A stretch of 64,000 bases of DNA, taken from assembly GCA_012934845.2 (NCBI GenBank), contig WNNJ02001595.1:248001-312000 (forward strand), written 5' to 3'. Of the stretch, positions 1 to 11,389 are shown piece by piece. The first letter of the stretch is position 1. Every line of letters begins with the position of its first letter. Source of the DNA: Pomphorhynchus laevis (lineage: Eukaryota; Acanthocephala; Palaeacanthocephala; Echinorhynchida; Pomphorhynchidae). The position numbers were made by a program, and so were the translations under genes. A model generated the notes under the pieces. The model was not told where the DNA came from. It worked only from the letters and a program-made list of their open reading frames with translations, and searched no databases.

Positions 1-156
1 CACCGAGTGGTCGGATATTTTAACACGAACAAGTGTCCATACATCGCAATCTTTGGAATCGCATCCAACTTCAAAGCTGGTATAACCATCATTGCATTCC
101 GATGTGGAAGATTCTTGATCAGGAACAGGGATCTGAGATCGCGCTTTTTTAGGCAT
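1..156 (-). CDS. CR1-like LINE ORF1, N-terminal 52 residues, runs off the left edge
   Basis: An open frame starts at the ATG complementary to 154-156 and stays open to the window edge. It begins MPKKARSQIPVPD and carries GCDSKDCDVWT at residues 32-42. The same zinc-finger-like motif occurs in two other ORF1 copies in this window: RCSSEDCHVWT near 1320 and GCDGIGCNVWT near 6960. This identifies it as the start of a CR1-like LINE ORF1, a nucleic-acid-binding protein of the retrotransposon. Upstream, to the right, lie a GC-rich motif and a minisatellite that may form its 5' UTR. The rest of the element is outside the window. Confidence 0.72.
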   Translation of the reverse strand, partial: MPKKARSQIPVPDQESSTSECNDGYTSFEVGCDSKDCDVWTLVRVKISDHSV

Positions 157-182
157 GACATTTTATCGATAGATTGAGCTCA

Positions 183-385
183 ATCCGCGAGCGTAGCGAG
201 CGGAACTGACAGGAATAATCTGGAACTGACAGGAATAATCTGGAACTGACAGGAATAATCTGGAACTGACAGGAATAATCTGGAACTGACAGGAATAATC
301 TGGAACTGACAGGAATAATCTGGAACTGACAGGAATAATCTGGAACTGACAAGAATAATCTGGAACTGACAGGAATAATCTGGAA
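183..385. repeat. 20-bp minisatellite, nine units, with a GC-rich border motif
   Basis: Nine units of TGGAACTGACAGGAATAATC run from 201 to 380 in exact 20-bp register, with one variant unit at 341-360. The left border is the palindromic motif CCGCGAGCGTAGCGAGCGG (185-203) and the right border is GGAATGTATG. The motif faces the start of the CR1-like ORF1 at 156. Related borders occur at 11150 and 36036. The frame open across the repeat is a by-product of periodicity. Confidence 0.9.
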
Positions 386-1058
386 TGTATGCTATTTATC
401 TGAAACTTTTTTGACAGTCATTTCTTTTGATAATTGATTCCAAGCATACACAGCTATTTGTGATAGCCTTTAAATCCTTAATCATCTACTAAGAAACAAC
501 AATGTAATGACGGGATTAAGCAAACGGGTTGCTAAAATCGACCTCTGTTGCATGCAATTACATATCGGAGCGCACTTTGACAAACATCCAATAACCGGGA
601 ATGCCACTGATCTTGCTTGAAGATACACATGAACCCTATTAACAATTAAAAATTAAAACAATATTCTATAAATTGGTTTATGTGCATATTTAGCTTCAAA
701 TTATATTAGATTATAGTTTTGCTTGTATTAAGTGCAAAAGACTATTATCTCTGTTTAGTAACTAAAATCGTTAGTAGGGATATCCTTACTCAGTTATGTA
801 TTGATGAATTGTTATGAAGTTTTATGAATTGCTTGGAAACAGTAAAAAATATATTTTTAAATTTTTTCGAAATTTAGTGTTTTAATCATCAGTTGTACAA
901 TATTTTTAACTATCTTCAGATGATTCGTATACATATAAACAATTGAGTTCAATAGATTCGTAATTAGCATCAATGAAAACGTTTTCCCCGTTCATTAATG
1001 CAATTCAATTGATTTCCTTAACATAAGTCTTGGTTATTATAAATCTTACAATTACAGT
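386..1058. other. AT-rich spacer, nothing recognised
   Basis: Low-GC sequence between the minisatellite and the first full LINE. I see no coding frame, no repeat longer than simple A/T runs and no RNA gene. Confidence 0.6.
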
Positions 1059-1255
1059 TCAGATCGCTACGCTCGCGGAAAAATCTGTATTAATTAGGAG
1101 TTTAAACTATCTTGTTATACATATTAACTACTTACAAAGAACCTAAATTGGAAGAACCTAAACCTAAAAACCTATACCAGAAGAACCTACACAATCTTTA
1201 TTGAAATCTACACAAGAGACTTTACTCTGATAAAGTCTGAATATACATACATATA

Positions 1256-2416
1256 ATGGTCAAACAGAGGAAGACTACAAAGCGAGGTGATGCTGCCAAG
1301 TTCGTGGATTATCAGGTTCGGTGTTCAAGTGAAGATTGTCATGTGTGGACAAGTGTTTCAGTTCCCGGGGAAAAGAAAATAGCTCTGTCTAATGCATCTT
1401 TCTACTGCGGGTACTGCTGCGCATCTTTGATAAATGATTTGAAGACGGAATCTACCCCCTTGGTTGTCGGTCAGTCGAGTTGTAATTCTCTTGGACCCAT
1501 ATCAGCTCCACCAATTCCAAAAAGCATAAGTGCCGGTCAAAGTAAGGAAGTTCTTATTTCCAAATCTACTAAGAATGTTGAAAATTCCAGTCATAGTGAT
1601 GGAAGCTATTCTAACTCTATATATCCCTCCTCAAGTCTTAACTCTATATATCCCTCCTCAAGTCTTGCAAATAATCCAATGAATATAGATTTAACTGTAG
1701 AGGGTGAGACTGTAGCCATGGATGTTCCAGTGCATTTACCTGATGTTACTAATGATGAAAATACATATTGTCAGGTTTTGAATCATGGTCATATGTCTGA
1801 TAATGGGACTGTCAAAAAGAAAGAACAAGCGTCAACGATAAGTCAACATACACTATCCGCAGTGTCACGTGACAGTCTCGAATTGCAAATTGGTAATAAT
1901 AGGAAACACACCGCTGATCGATGTAGATCTGTTATTCTGGCCAATGTAAGAGAATCTTTATTTGAGAACGCACAAGTACGTCTTAACGAGGACGTCCAGA
2001 GTGTGAGATTTATATTGACGCAGGTACTTGGTTCTTGCAATGTGGATATTGTCAAACGTGTTAAACTCGTTGCATTATTTCGACTGGGTAAGCGTGATAC
2101 ACTTAGTAATAGGCCGCGTTTACTCAAGGCCGTATTTAGAGAGCAGTCACATGCTGAGTTAATTCTTCGGAATTCATATCGTTTAAAAGGATCCCACGTT
2201 AGTCTCTTAAAAGATCTTGACGCTCTTCAAAGGGAGAAATTGTCTCAAGCTAAGAAAGAACTTGCATCTCGTGTTGCACTTGGTGAGAGCAATCTATGTG
2301 TGCAAAATTTTCAAGTAGTGAGGCGACGCATTCGAATCAGTTGGTCCCCATTAGATGTATCACCTCTCATGAATGTGGAGGGTTTTGGCAAGGTCTTACA
2401 GCATATAAGTGCCTAG
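1256..2416 (+). CDS. CR1-like LINE ORF1 protein (386 aa)
   Basis: Intact 386-residue frame. Residues 20-62 hold a cysteine-rich segment (RCSSEDCHVWT, then YCGYCC) that looks like a zinc finger. The middle is Ser/Asn-rich and contains a 27-bp tandem duplication, giving SIYPSSSLN twice (about 1612-1665). The C-terminal third (about residues 215-375) is conserved in the other LINE copies here: RPRLLKAVF, YRLKGS, NLCVQNFQVV and ISWSPLDV. ORF1 proteins of this group bind element RNA and act as nucleic-acid chaperones; that role is inferred from the family. The frame overlaps ORF2 by 121 nt, with ORF2 in the -1 frame. Confidence 0.82.
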   Translation: MVKQRKTTKRGDAAKFVDYQVRCSSEDCHVWTSVSVPGEKKIALSNASFYCGYCCASLINDLKTESTPLVVGQSSCNSLGPISAPPIPKSISAGQSKEVLISKSTKNVENSSHSDGSYSNSIYPSSSLNSIYPSSSLANNPMNIDLTVEGETVAMDVPVHLPDVTNDENTYCQVLNHGHMSDNGTVKKKEQASTISQHTLSAVSRDSLELQIGNNRKHTADRCRSVILANVRESLFENAQVRLNEDVQSVRFILTQVLGSCNVDIVKRVKLVALFRLGKRDTLSNRPRLLKAVFREQSHAELILRNSYRLKGSHVSLLKDLDALQREKLSQAKKELASRVALGESNLCVQNFQVVRRRIRISWSPLDVSPLMNVEGFGKVLQHISA

Positions 2417-5286
2417 CTGATTTGGGATCTGAAGTGTGTCAGATTGCTAGAGATGATATTATTACTCGCACTGGTGTGAATAAAAGTCATAGTATATTTT
2501 ATTGTAATGTTCGGAGCTTGTTACAGAAAGTCGATGAGCTAAAGTTTAGGATCGAGTCTGTTAATCCAATTATAGTTGGTATTACAGAATCTTGGCTTAA
2601 TTGTGATGTATCCGATGCTGAGGTATCCATCCCAGGCTATTCTTTGTTCCGTAGTGATCGGATAGGGGGTAGGGGTGGTGGCGTAGCTCTCTTTATGAGA
2701 GACGAAGTTAAGGTGCGCGTTTTGAGTAAGTCGTCTATTGATAGAGTTGAGAGTTTGTGGTGTCAGGTGAAGTTTGATAACAGCTCACCCATCATACTGG
2801 GTCTTGTGTATCGTGCTCCTAAGGCAATATCTAAGAAACTCATTGAAGAGATAGAGTTGTATACGCGAGGAGATTGTGATACTGTGATAATTGGGGATCT
2901 GAATATGCCAGATGTTGAATGGACTTCGAATACGGTTCTTCCTACCTGTGATAGTGAATCTTGTGACCTTATGGAGTGTTTTGCTTATTGTGGCCTTGCT
3001 CAATTTGTTGATGTACATACTCGCTTTTCAAGTTGTAGTTCTTCCCTTCTTGATCTTTGCCTATCGACAAACAGTCAATTAATCAGTAGTATCCAATATG
3101 ATTCTCCTGTTGGTTTGTCTGATCACTGTGTAGTTAAAGTTTTGCTAAATATACAAATGAGGGTGTTTCATCATGCTCGGTACAAACGTCAGATTAATGT
3201 TTTTCGGGCGAACTATGATGTTATTACATCAAAGCTGCATAGAGTAAGTTGGCCTGATCCGGCTGTTGTCGGAGTTGACGAGGCCTGGGATCATTTTCGC
3301 GTGACGCTTTATTCTCTAATGGTAAAATTCTCACCTTTGAAGTCTAAGACTAGTCGGAAAAGCGCTCGTTGGTTTGATACTGAGCTGGCTACTGCGATGA
3401 AGGCTCGTGACTTCAGTTTCAAATGCTTTAAGGGTGGGTTTTGTGAATATGGTGTTTATAAGCAGGCGAGAAATTTCTTCAATTCTTTAAAGCGACATAA
3501 GCGCTATTTATTTGAAAATGGTCTAGCTCATAGTTGTAGACATGATCCCAAAGCTCTCTTTCTATATGTGAATAGTAGTAGGAACGCTAATAAAACAATT
3601 GGCCAATATTTTGATAGCGTTATTGAAGACGACCTTGCTGAGATGTTCTCAAGGCATTTTTACTTGTACAAAGAGACTACAAACGAGTATTCTGAACCTA
3701 TCCAGAACAGTGAGACGATAAGAGGTGCTAGTGTTTCATATCCTAGTTTAGACATAGCTAATTTGATAACTCCTGAGAAAGTTTTAGCTGAACTGCATCG
3801 TCTTAAAGAGACAAACTCCAAAGGTGCTGATTTGTTACCTTCGATATATCTTCGTCGAATAGCAGACTCAATATATACACCACTTTGTAACATATTTCGA
3901 CAATCTATTATTGATACGAATCTGCCAAAAGAGTAGAAACAATCGATCATTCACCCCATCTTCAAAAAGGGTGATAGATCTTCAGTAGACAATTATAGAC
4001 CAGTAAGTATTACTTGCTTATGTTGTAGAATGTTAGAGCGAATTATACATGGTTATATGGTCAAGTTTTATAGTGAGAATAATGTAATAGCTTCTGAGCA
4101 ACATGGTTTCCGTAAGGGTTATTCGACAGTTACTAATCTACTCGCTGCCCATCTTGATTGGTCAGCTAATAAAGCCGTATCAATTGCTACTGACATCATA
4201 TTCTTCGATTTCTCTAAGGCATTTGACAGAGTAGACCATAGACTCCTCCTAAATAAACTAGAGAAAAGTGGCATTCCATTTTTGCTTGTTAGATGGATTG
4301 AATCGTTTTTAAGCAATCGTAGTTATTGTGTGCATGTAGATAATTTTTACTCTTCTTCGCGGCCATGTAATATAGGGGTGCCTCAAGGTTCAGTATTGGG
4401 TCCATTGTTATTTAGTGTCTACATCAACGATATCCCGGAATTTATTGATTCTCGGATGCTTTTATATGCAGACGATTTGAAAATCTGGCGGACAATTCGT
4501 TCACCCAATGATATAGTCAAACTGCAACGGGATATCGATGAAGTCGAAAATTGGGCTCTGCTCAATAGGTTGATTGTAAATATATCAAAATGCAAACATT
4601 TACGTGTTCGTGGCGGAAATGCTCAATCTTTAGTTAATTATAGCTTTCAAAGCAGTGATATAGAACGAGTGAACAAATATAAGGACTTGGGAGTGTGGAT
4701 AAACAGTGATTTGAGTACCGTCACACATACTGAACATGCTTGTTCAAATGCGTTGGGGATAATCGGTCAACTTCGACGCACTTTCATTGCACTCAATCAA
4801 TTTGCCCTACGTCCGCTAATCTTTGCTCATGTGTTGAGCCGTCTTCTATATGCTGCGCCGTGTGTGTATCCCCAAAATTCAAAAGAACATATTAGTTCAG
4901 AGAGGGTACTTCATAGAGCTACCAAGCTAGCACCGCAACTGAAATTTTTGTCGTACCCTGATCGATTAAAAGCACTTAGACTTGAGACTGTTACGTGGAC
5001 CCGCCGGTACATCGATATGAGTATGGTATGGCAAATTCTTAATGATTTGGATCATCCACTTCGAGATTGTCTTCATTTGCGCTCATCCAATATCCTCCGA
5101 GGCCATGGTTTAACCCTGCGACGTGAAAGGATAAGAAAATCACGAGCTGTCCAATTTGATCGGCGAGTTGTATCTCTGTGGAATAGGCTTGGAGAGTCAA
5201 CAGTGTGCAGTAGCAATATCAACGAATTCAAAAAGAAATTACGGATGGAGAATGCCATGGGGAAAGCTGCTTTTCCGTATTTGTGA
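2296..5286 (+). pseudogene. CR1-like LINE ORF2, endonuclease plus reverse transcriptase, one in-frame TAG
   Basis: A single frame of 2,991 nt interrupted only by TAG at 3934-3936, in LPKE*KQSIIHPIF, where relatives have Trp (as in HWKSAIV in the L2-like copy). The endonuclease half shows YCNVRSLL, GITESWL, GDLNMPDVEW and SDHCVV, which are the Asn/Glu, GDxN and SDH catalytic blocks. The RT half shows FSKAFDRVDH, GVPQGSVLGPLLF and LLYADDLKIW, and is followed by a thumb/C-terminal region to the stop at 5284-5286. The protein would nick target DNA and copy element RNA there. With all motifs kept and one nonsense codon, this copy looks young. The exact start is uncertain because ORF2 overlaps ORF1. 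Confidence 0.85.
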
Positions 5287-5374
5287 TACTTTTATTATAT
5301 TTTCTTTTTTTCTGCAGTGAACCAGCCAATTAAGCCATGCTTTTATGTGCTGTTGAAACATTAATAATAATAAT

Positions 5375-6813
5375 TTCCATTATTTTTCTGTCAGATTCCA
5401 ATTTTCTGAATTAACTAACGGAACACATCTCGTTCTTCTAAGTTATTGTAGACAATATTGGATAAGTAATTAATTTATGACTAAAATATCATATGCAGTT
5501 TTATAATAAAATTAGTCTTGTGATGATTATATGACCGGTGGTACTGTTCATCAAACAATTGAAGCGGATCTAGAGAACATATATTTTAATTTTCTTGCAC
5601 AAAATTCTCACACTAACTTCATAGCAAAGCAAAAGGCACACAAAGACGGCATAGAATTTACTTCTATCGACATTCATTGTAGCAAGTGAACATGGGTTTT
5701 AACCATAAAGATCGAATTGTTCGCAAGTACTAGCATGTTGTATGCGATTGGTCAGATTTATAAGCAATCGCCAATTTGTTGTAGGTATTTTCTTTTACAT
5801 TTGCTGTAAAGATTAGTTTGTTCTTAATTTCGTTCACGAACGAACTTAAATTCATTATGAGGAATAAAATATGCTGAACTCCAAGAAATATGTAAACTGG
5901 GTGATTTACATGCATTCCCTATCATTTACAATTGAGGTATCAATGTATTATAATTTTCTAATGTTTCCAGGATTTCAACTTCATCATCAAAAGTTCTTTT
6001 ATTGAAAGATTGAGCCTGCTTGCAGATCGTATGTTTGTTCAATTTAATTAAACATAAAGTCCCAATAATTTGTCTGCTTTCAGCCTAGAAATGTAAAGGT
6101 TTGTGTTTAATCGCTTCTTGAAAAACGATTTCAAATCGAAGCTTTTTATACGAAAGTTTTGTGTTGAACATTAGTATAATGCATTAGTTGCATTAGTCGT
6201 ACAGGCCGAACTAAACAACCACCAGAAGTGGTAAGATTCCTCCTGATCGTTATACTGATGGTTGATTAGAATAGAGGGCTCTGTGTATTATTGTGAAACG
6301 CTATATCGTCAATGAGAGATCAAATATTATTTCTGATGACTGTTTGTATCAAACACGATAAGTGTTTTTATAATAAGCATTATGTTTCCAACAAAAATAT
6401 CTTTCTGTTCTCTACATTCATAGATAAAATTGTACAACGCAACTAATTAATATCTGTTCCACGAATTAAACATCGATTTTGACGTGAAACAACGATTTGG
6501 TGAGCCATAGTATTTGTGTACAAGCTGGAAAAGGTGATTTCCACATATATATTTTGAATCCATATATGTATTATGGAACCAAATAATTCGTTTATAAGTG
6601 GGAAAATTGAAGGCACGTTGGCATTACAAATATTTTAGATTAATTGAAAACAAATGACAAAATTTTAATAATTAAAAATGTTTAAAAGTTTCTTGATAAC
6701 ATACAATAAAATACACATTTGTTTCTATCAAGTTTGTACAAATTGCAATACTTCAAAATTGATCCAGATAGCATCTAAAAGCGATACAAACAACAACCGT
6801 TGATATTGATCTA
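5375..6813. other. AT-rich spacer, nothing recognised
   Basis: About 1.4 kb with only short chance frames and no repeat shared with other parts of the window. No gene, RNA or mobile-element signature was seen. Confidence 0.55.
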
Positions 6814-7418
6814 ATGGCAAAATATGATGATCGACCTCCTAAAAGCAGTGATGTCGCTACTATTCCAAATTCAACTTAAAATCAATCAATGAATGTCGCT
6901 TCTCAGATACGTTTACCTTGCGACCAAGCAAATACTTTTGATTATATTACGCGACAAGTGGGGTGTGATGGAATAGGCTGTAACGTATGGACAGCTGTTT
7001 GCTACCAATCGGGTGATGAACCTGTCTTTTCGGCTCGAAATTTTTTATTTGGTTTTGGCTATGCCACACTTTACAAAAAAGTTGACAGAGCATCTTCGGT
7101 AAATCATCTAAAAATCATTCATCAATTTATCTATAAATCATCTTCGTTGATTTAAAGATAAATCAACGATGCACGGATCTGTACACATTGGACAATTTGC
7201 CTTGTATAATCAGCAAAGAAGATCCTATGAGTGGTTCAATAAACATTGATTTGACTAATGATTGTTTGACTCAATCTGAATCATCCTACATGATTTTTGA
7301 TAATTATGCAATTATTCCTTCGACAAGTACTGTTGACATATATTTCGTCATCAGACAAGATAAACTTGGAAATTGTCAAATACTGAGTAGTCCATTAAGA
7401 GCAACGATGGTAATATGA
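6814..7418 (+). pseudogene. CR1-like ORF1, N-terminal and middle part of copy D
   Basis: The frame opens MAKYDDRPPKSSD at 6814, meets a stop, and continues in the same frame from 6889 with GCDGIGCNVWTAV, the same zinc-finger-like motif as the other ORF1 copies. A second segment (7188-7418) reads GSINIDLTNDCL, matching PMNIDLTVEGET of copy A. It ends where an L2-like LINE on the other strand begins. Confidence 0.72.
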
Positions 7419-7433
7419 ATTATCGAGTTAATA

Positions 7434-10290
7434 ATAAAAAAAGGATTTATTTTAACGTGGCAAATGCGTGCCAGCGCACGCTTACATGACCACAACAAAA
7501 CAAAACTGTGAATCAGGTGTCGAGAAGGTGTGAACGGAGGAGGTGTTTGAATGTGATAAAGGAGGGAGCGCGGCGGACGTCGAGAGGGAGTTGATTCCAG
7601 GCGAGTGAGGCGGCGACGAGGAAGGATCGGAGACCGTAGTTGTTGGAGTAATTAGGAACGTGGAGTAAGAGGGTATGACAGGAACGAAGCGATAGCGAGG
7701 TGGGGCGAGAATCGTCTAAGAAAGGAAGGTTGATGAACGATGGGGAGCCGACAGCGATGAGACGAAAAGTAACGATAAGAAGGCGGAGTTTGATGCGGAT
7801 GTAGATGGTGGGCCAGGAGAGTTGGGCAAAATATGTGGATGTGTGGTCGAAGCGACGGAGACGAAAGAGCACTCGAACGGCGGTGTTGATTATTCGTTGT
7901 AGGGGTAGGATGATGGATTTTGGAGAATTGGCGAAAAGGCTGAGGCAGAAATCGATTTTAGGGAAAACAAGCGATGAAAGAAGAGACATACAAGAACGGA
8001 AGTCGATAAGGGGGCGGATACGGCGGATGTCACGAAGAATTAAGTTAGACGAGCGGACCTTGTCACGGACGAAGGGTTTAAGGGAAAGGTGATCATCGAA
8101 ATGGAAGCCTAAGAAAGTGAGATTGTGGACTATAGGGATGATCGATGAGGCAAAAGATACAATGGGAGGAGATATGCTTGGTTTACGGGGAAGGATCCAC
8201 ATTATTTTGGACTTTTCGGCGTTTAGAACGAGATGGAGATTGGAGAGACGTTTGTAGATAGAAGAAAGACAGTTGGAGGCAGAAATGCCGATATCGTGTA
8301 TGCGATGTGCGGGTGCATGAGCATAGATTAGAATGTCATCGGCGTATTGCATGACGTTAAAGGAGTAAGGTTTGATAAATGGAGAGAGATCGTCAAGCAA
8401 AAGAGAGAAAAGCAGGGGACCTAGGACTGAACCTTGTGGAACCCCGCAAAAAATAGGGATGGGAGGAGAGGATGATGAATTAGAACAGACGCGAAAGGAA
8501 CGGTCGGATAGATATGAGGCGAACCATGCTACGTAGGAGGAAGAAAAGCCGTAATCATAACGAAGGCGAGAAAGGAGGACGGAGTGTTCGACAATGTCGA
8601 ATGCGGAGGATAGGTCAAGGGAGATGAGAACATTATATAGAGCCTTGTCTCGAGAAATGAGTAAGTCGTGGTACACTTTTATGCATGCGATTTCTGTCAA
8701 GTGATTAGAGCGGAAAGCGGATTGGAAAGGAGGTTACAGATTGGATGAGGAGAGATAAGCGTTGATTTGTATTAAGATGAGGCGTTCTAAGAGCTTAGAA
8801 AGAGTAGTGAGTAGTGAAATGGGGCGATAGCTAGAAGGAAGGGAGGGGTCGAGCGATTATTTCTTAAGGAGGGGACAAACGATTGCGGATTTCCAGTGTG
8901 AAGGGAAGATACGACTGCGGATGGACGAGTTAAACAAGGTTGTGAGAAATGGGGATATCGATGAGCATATAGATTTTAATATGTGGGTAGGCAGGGGATC
9001 AACAGGTGAGGTTTTGTTGGGCAAGGACATGAGGACAGATGATACTTCTGTAGGTGATACAGGGAGAAGATGAAAGAGTTCCGGAAGGATGAGAGTAGAC
9101 TGGGCAGAGTGGGATAGGATGGAGACCGGGGTGTGAAAGAGCAGCGTGGATACTTTAGTCTGGAAAAATGACGAATAATCATTAGCATTGATGTTGCAAG
9201 GCGTAGAGGAACGAGCCAGGATTGAGTTAAAAGTATGCCAGAGAGTCTTAGAGTTGAATGAAGTGATGATTTTATGCTGCCAGAAGGAGTTGCATTTGGT
9301 ACGTAGTAGGTGGAGATGAGACCGGCGAAGAGCAAGATAGGAATCACGGAAAGACGGAGTGATCGAGCGGAAATCGCGTCTGAGAGAGCGGTGATAGACT
9401 CGAAAAGCATGGCGGAGTCGACGCTTTGAGAGTAGGCATTGGATGTCAAACCATGGGGCACGGTGCAAGCGACGGTGTGGTGAGACTTGAAGGGCAAGAG
9501 AATATCGAGAGTGGATGTGAGTTCAGAGTCGAAAAGAAAGGCGAGATCGTGATGAGATGAATATGTTATTGTGGGTAATGATAGAGACGATTTGAGTAAG
9601 GCAGAGCGGAGAAGGGAGAGGTCAAGATTTCTCCAAGGGCGACGTAGGATTGTAGGTGTGTGAGGAGGGGTGTGGTTGCGAGCGAGATCAAGGGTGATAA
9701 GAAAGTGATCGGATAGACCAGGATCAGAGATGGACAGTGAGGTGTGGGCAGCAAAATAATCGGGGACAGCGATGATGTCGAGTGCCCCGCCAAGTATATG
9801 TGTGGGGGCAGTGGAGATTAGTTTGTAATTGTAGTTGGATAGTTTGTTGATGAAGCGGATGGAATCTGTGGAAGAGGGGCGGTCTAGGCGGATATTGAAG
9901 TCGCCTAGAACGAGTGAAGGGATTGAGGACAAAGAACAATGAGAAAGGAGGTCAGCGAGTTCGGTAAAAAATAAGGCTGTAGGAGCTGATGAACCAGGAC
10001 GGTATACAATGGCGAGATCTAGAGTGATCGGGTTAGAATAACGACAAGTGAGCAATTCAAAAGAGCAAGGACTGAAAGGGGGATTGATTTTGCGAAGAGA
10101 CGCTGGGTGACGCGCGAATGCGACGATGCCGCCATGATTAGAGGATTTAGAAGGGCATGAGCTGAGGGGTCTGGCGGATTCGACTAAGGAGCAACCGGCA
10201 GAGAGCAGACGGCGAATGGAAAGGTCGTCGGAATCTGAGTGCCAGGATTCGGTGAGGCAGAAGATATCGATGGATTGCTTGGATGGATTG
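7434..10290 (-). mobile_element. L2-like LINE, subfamily a, 5'-truncated (copy B)
   Basis: On the minus strand this copy matches the intact L2-a element at 22341-25705 almost base for base, from its 3' tail (7434) to a point about 50 codons into ORF2 (about 10290). The tail carries the stem-loop GCGTGC-loop-GCACGC and a CTTTTT-type end. By eye the protein identity to the intact copy is near 98%, with differences such as IVEHS for IVDHS. It inserted into the CR1-like copy D. Confidence 0.88.
7513..10288 (-). pseudogene. L2-like ORF2 of copy B, endonuclease and RT, frameshifted
   Basis: Reading from high to low coordinates, the endonuclease part (10055 downward) shows AIVYRPGSSA, GDFNIRLD, ALDIIAVPD and SDHFLITL. 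The frame is broken near 9480, in the stretch PFKSHPHRR of the intact copy. The middle (9468-8857) and the RT part (8700-7513) are in other frames. The RT part keeps SLDLSSAFDIV, GVPQGSVLGPLLF, MQYADDILIYA and the C-terminal RSHLLDT end. Despite high identity to the intact element, it cannot make one continuous ORF2. Confidence 0.85.
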
Positions 10291-10362
10291 CTTGCTCGAT
10301 GGATTGCTTAGTCTAACAAAGACTTATAATCGTCAAGTAATACATACTACTGTAAAAAAGAT

Positions 10363-11128
10363 TTATTTTAACGTGGCAAATGCGTGCCAGCGCACGCTTA
10401 CATGACCACAACAAAACAAAAATGTAAATCATGTGTCGAGAAGGTGTGAACAGAGGAGGTGTTTGAATGTGATAAATGAGGGAGCGCGGCGGACGTCAAG
10501 AGGGAGTGGATTCCAGGCAAGTGAGGCGGCGACGAAGAAAGATCGGAGACCGTAGTTGTTGGAATAATTGGGAGCGTGGAGTAAGAGGGTATGACGGGAA
10601 CGCAGCGATAGCGATGTGTGACGAGTGTCGTCTAAGAAAGGAAGGTTGATGAACGATGGGAAGCCGACAGCGATGAAACGAAAAGTTACGAGAAGAAGGT
10701 GGAGTTTGATGCGGATGTATATGGTGGGACAAGAGAGTTGGGCACGATATGTGAATGTGTGGTCGAAGCGACAATGACAAAAAAGCACTCGAACGGCGGA
10801 GTTGATTATTCATTGTAGGGGTAGGATGATGGATTTCGGAGAATTTGCGAAAAGGCTGAGGTAGTAATCGGTTTTAGGGAAGCGCAGCGATGAAAGAAGA
10901 TACATACAAGAACGGAAGTCGATAAGGGGGCGGATATGGCGGATGTCACGGAGAATTAAGTTAGACGAGTGGACTTTGTCACGGACGAAGGGTTTAAGGG
11001 AAGGGTGATCATCGAAATTGAAGCCTAAGAAAGTGAGATTGTGTACTATGGGGATGATCGATGATGCAAAATATACAGTGGGAGGAGATATGTTTGGTCT
11101 ACTGGGGAGGATCCACATTATTTTAGAC
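10363..11128 (-). mobile_element. L2-like LINE 3' fragment, subfamily a (copy C)
   Basis: Only the 3' part of ORF2 is present (RT thumb and C terminus, from KSKIMWILP to RSHLLDT), plus the 3' tail with the stem-loop. It is in the same orientation as copy B and about 70 bp from it, and is more diverged, with several frame changes. It stops abruptly at 11128, where a minisatellite begins. Confidence 0.85.
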
Positions 11129-11246
11129 TTGTGAGAGGTTAACTCTAAAAATTCCGCGAGCGGATCTGGTTTGATCTGGAACAGGATTGATCTGAAACTG
11201 GATTGATCTGGCACTGGATTTATCTGGAACTGGATTGATTGTATGG
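11129..11246. repeat. Short 16-bp minisatellite with shared borders
   Basis: One partial and four full units of TGGAACTGGATTGATC or close variants (11167-11240), preceded by ATTCCGCGAGCGGA and followed by GTATGG. Both borders match those of the 27-unit array at 36036-36495. The array sits at the truncated end of L2-like copy C. Confidence 0.85.
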
Positions 11247-11389
11247 TAATTATTTCTAACTTTTTTACGTACTTTTTTAAGTACTTTCTCGGGTAGTGCG
11301 TCTCCATATCAAAATAAAAGTGATATACAACACAACCTTTATGGTAGTTACTATTATTCTCAGCAGAAGGTGTTTTGATTGTAAAAGAA

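Larger units (their letters stand above)
1059..5374 (+). mobile_element. CR1-like LINE, nearly complete copy (copy A)
   Basis: A two-ORF non-LTR retrotransposon: 5' UTR, ORF1 (1256-2416), ORF2 with an apurinic-type endonuclease and a reverse transcriptase (2296-5286), a short 3' UTR, and a (TAA)n tail near 5361-5373. The start is placed at a GC-rich motif (GCTACGCTCGCGGA, about 1067-1080) that is the reverse complement of the motif beside the ORF1 at 1-156; the true 5' end is uncertain. The YADD polymerase box, GVPQGSVLGPLLF and the microsatellite tail fit the CR1/Jockey group. One in-frame stop in ORF2 is the only visible lesion. Confidence 0.85.

Noticed and set aside
149-352. Minus-strand frame repeating SVPDYSCQFQII
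   Set aside because: It is a by-product of the 20-bp minisatellite.
183-385. CRISPR array from regularly spaced units
   Set aside because: Units are contiguous with no unique spacers, in animal DNA, and no cas-like gene is present.
5730-5915. A 61-codon minus-strand frame in the spacer
   Set aside because: Short, AT-driven composition, no motif and no supporting signals.
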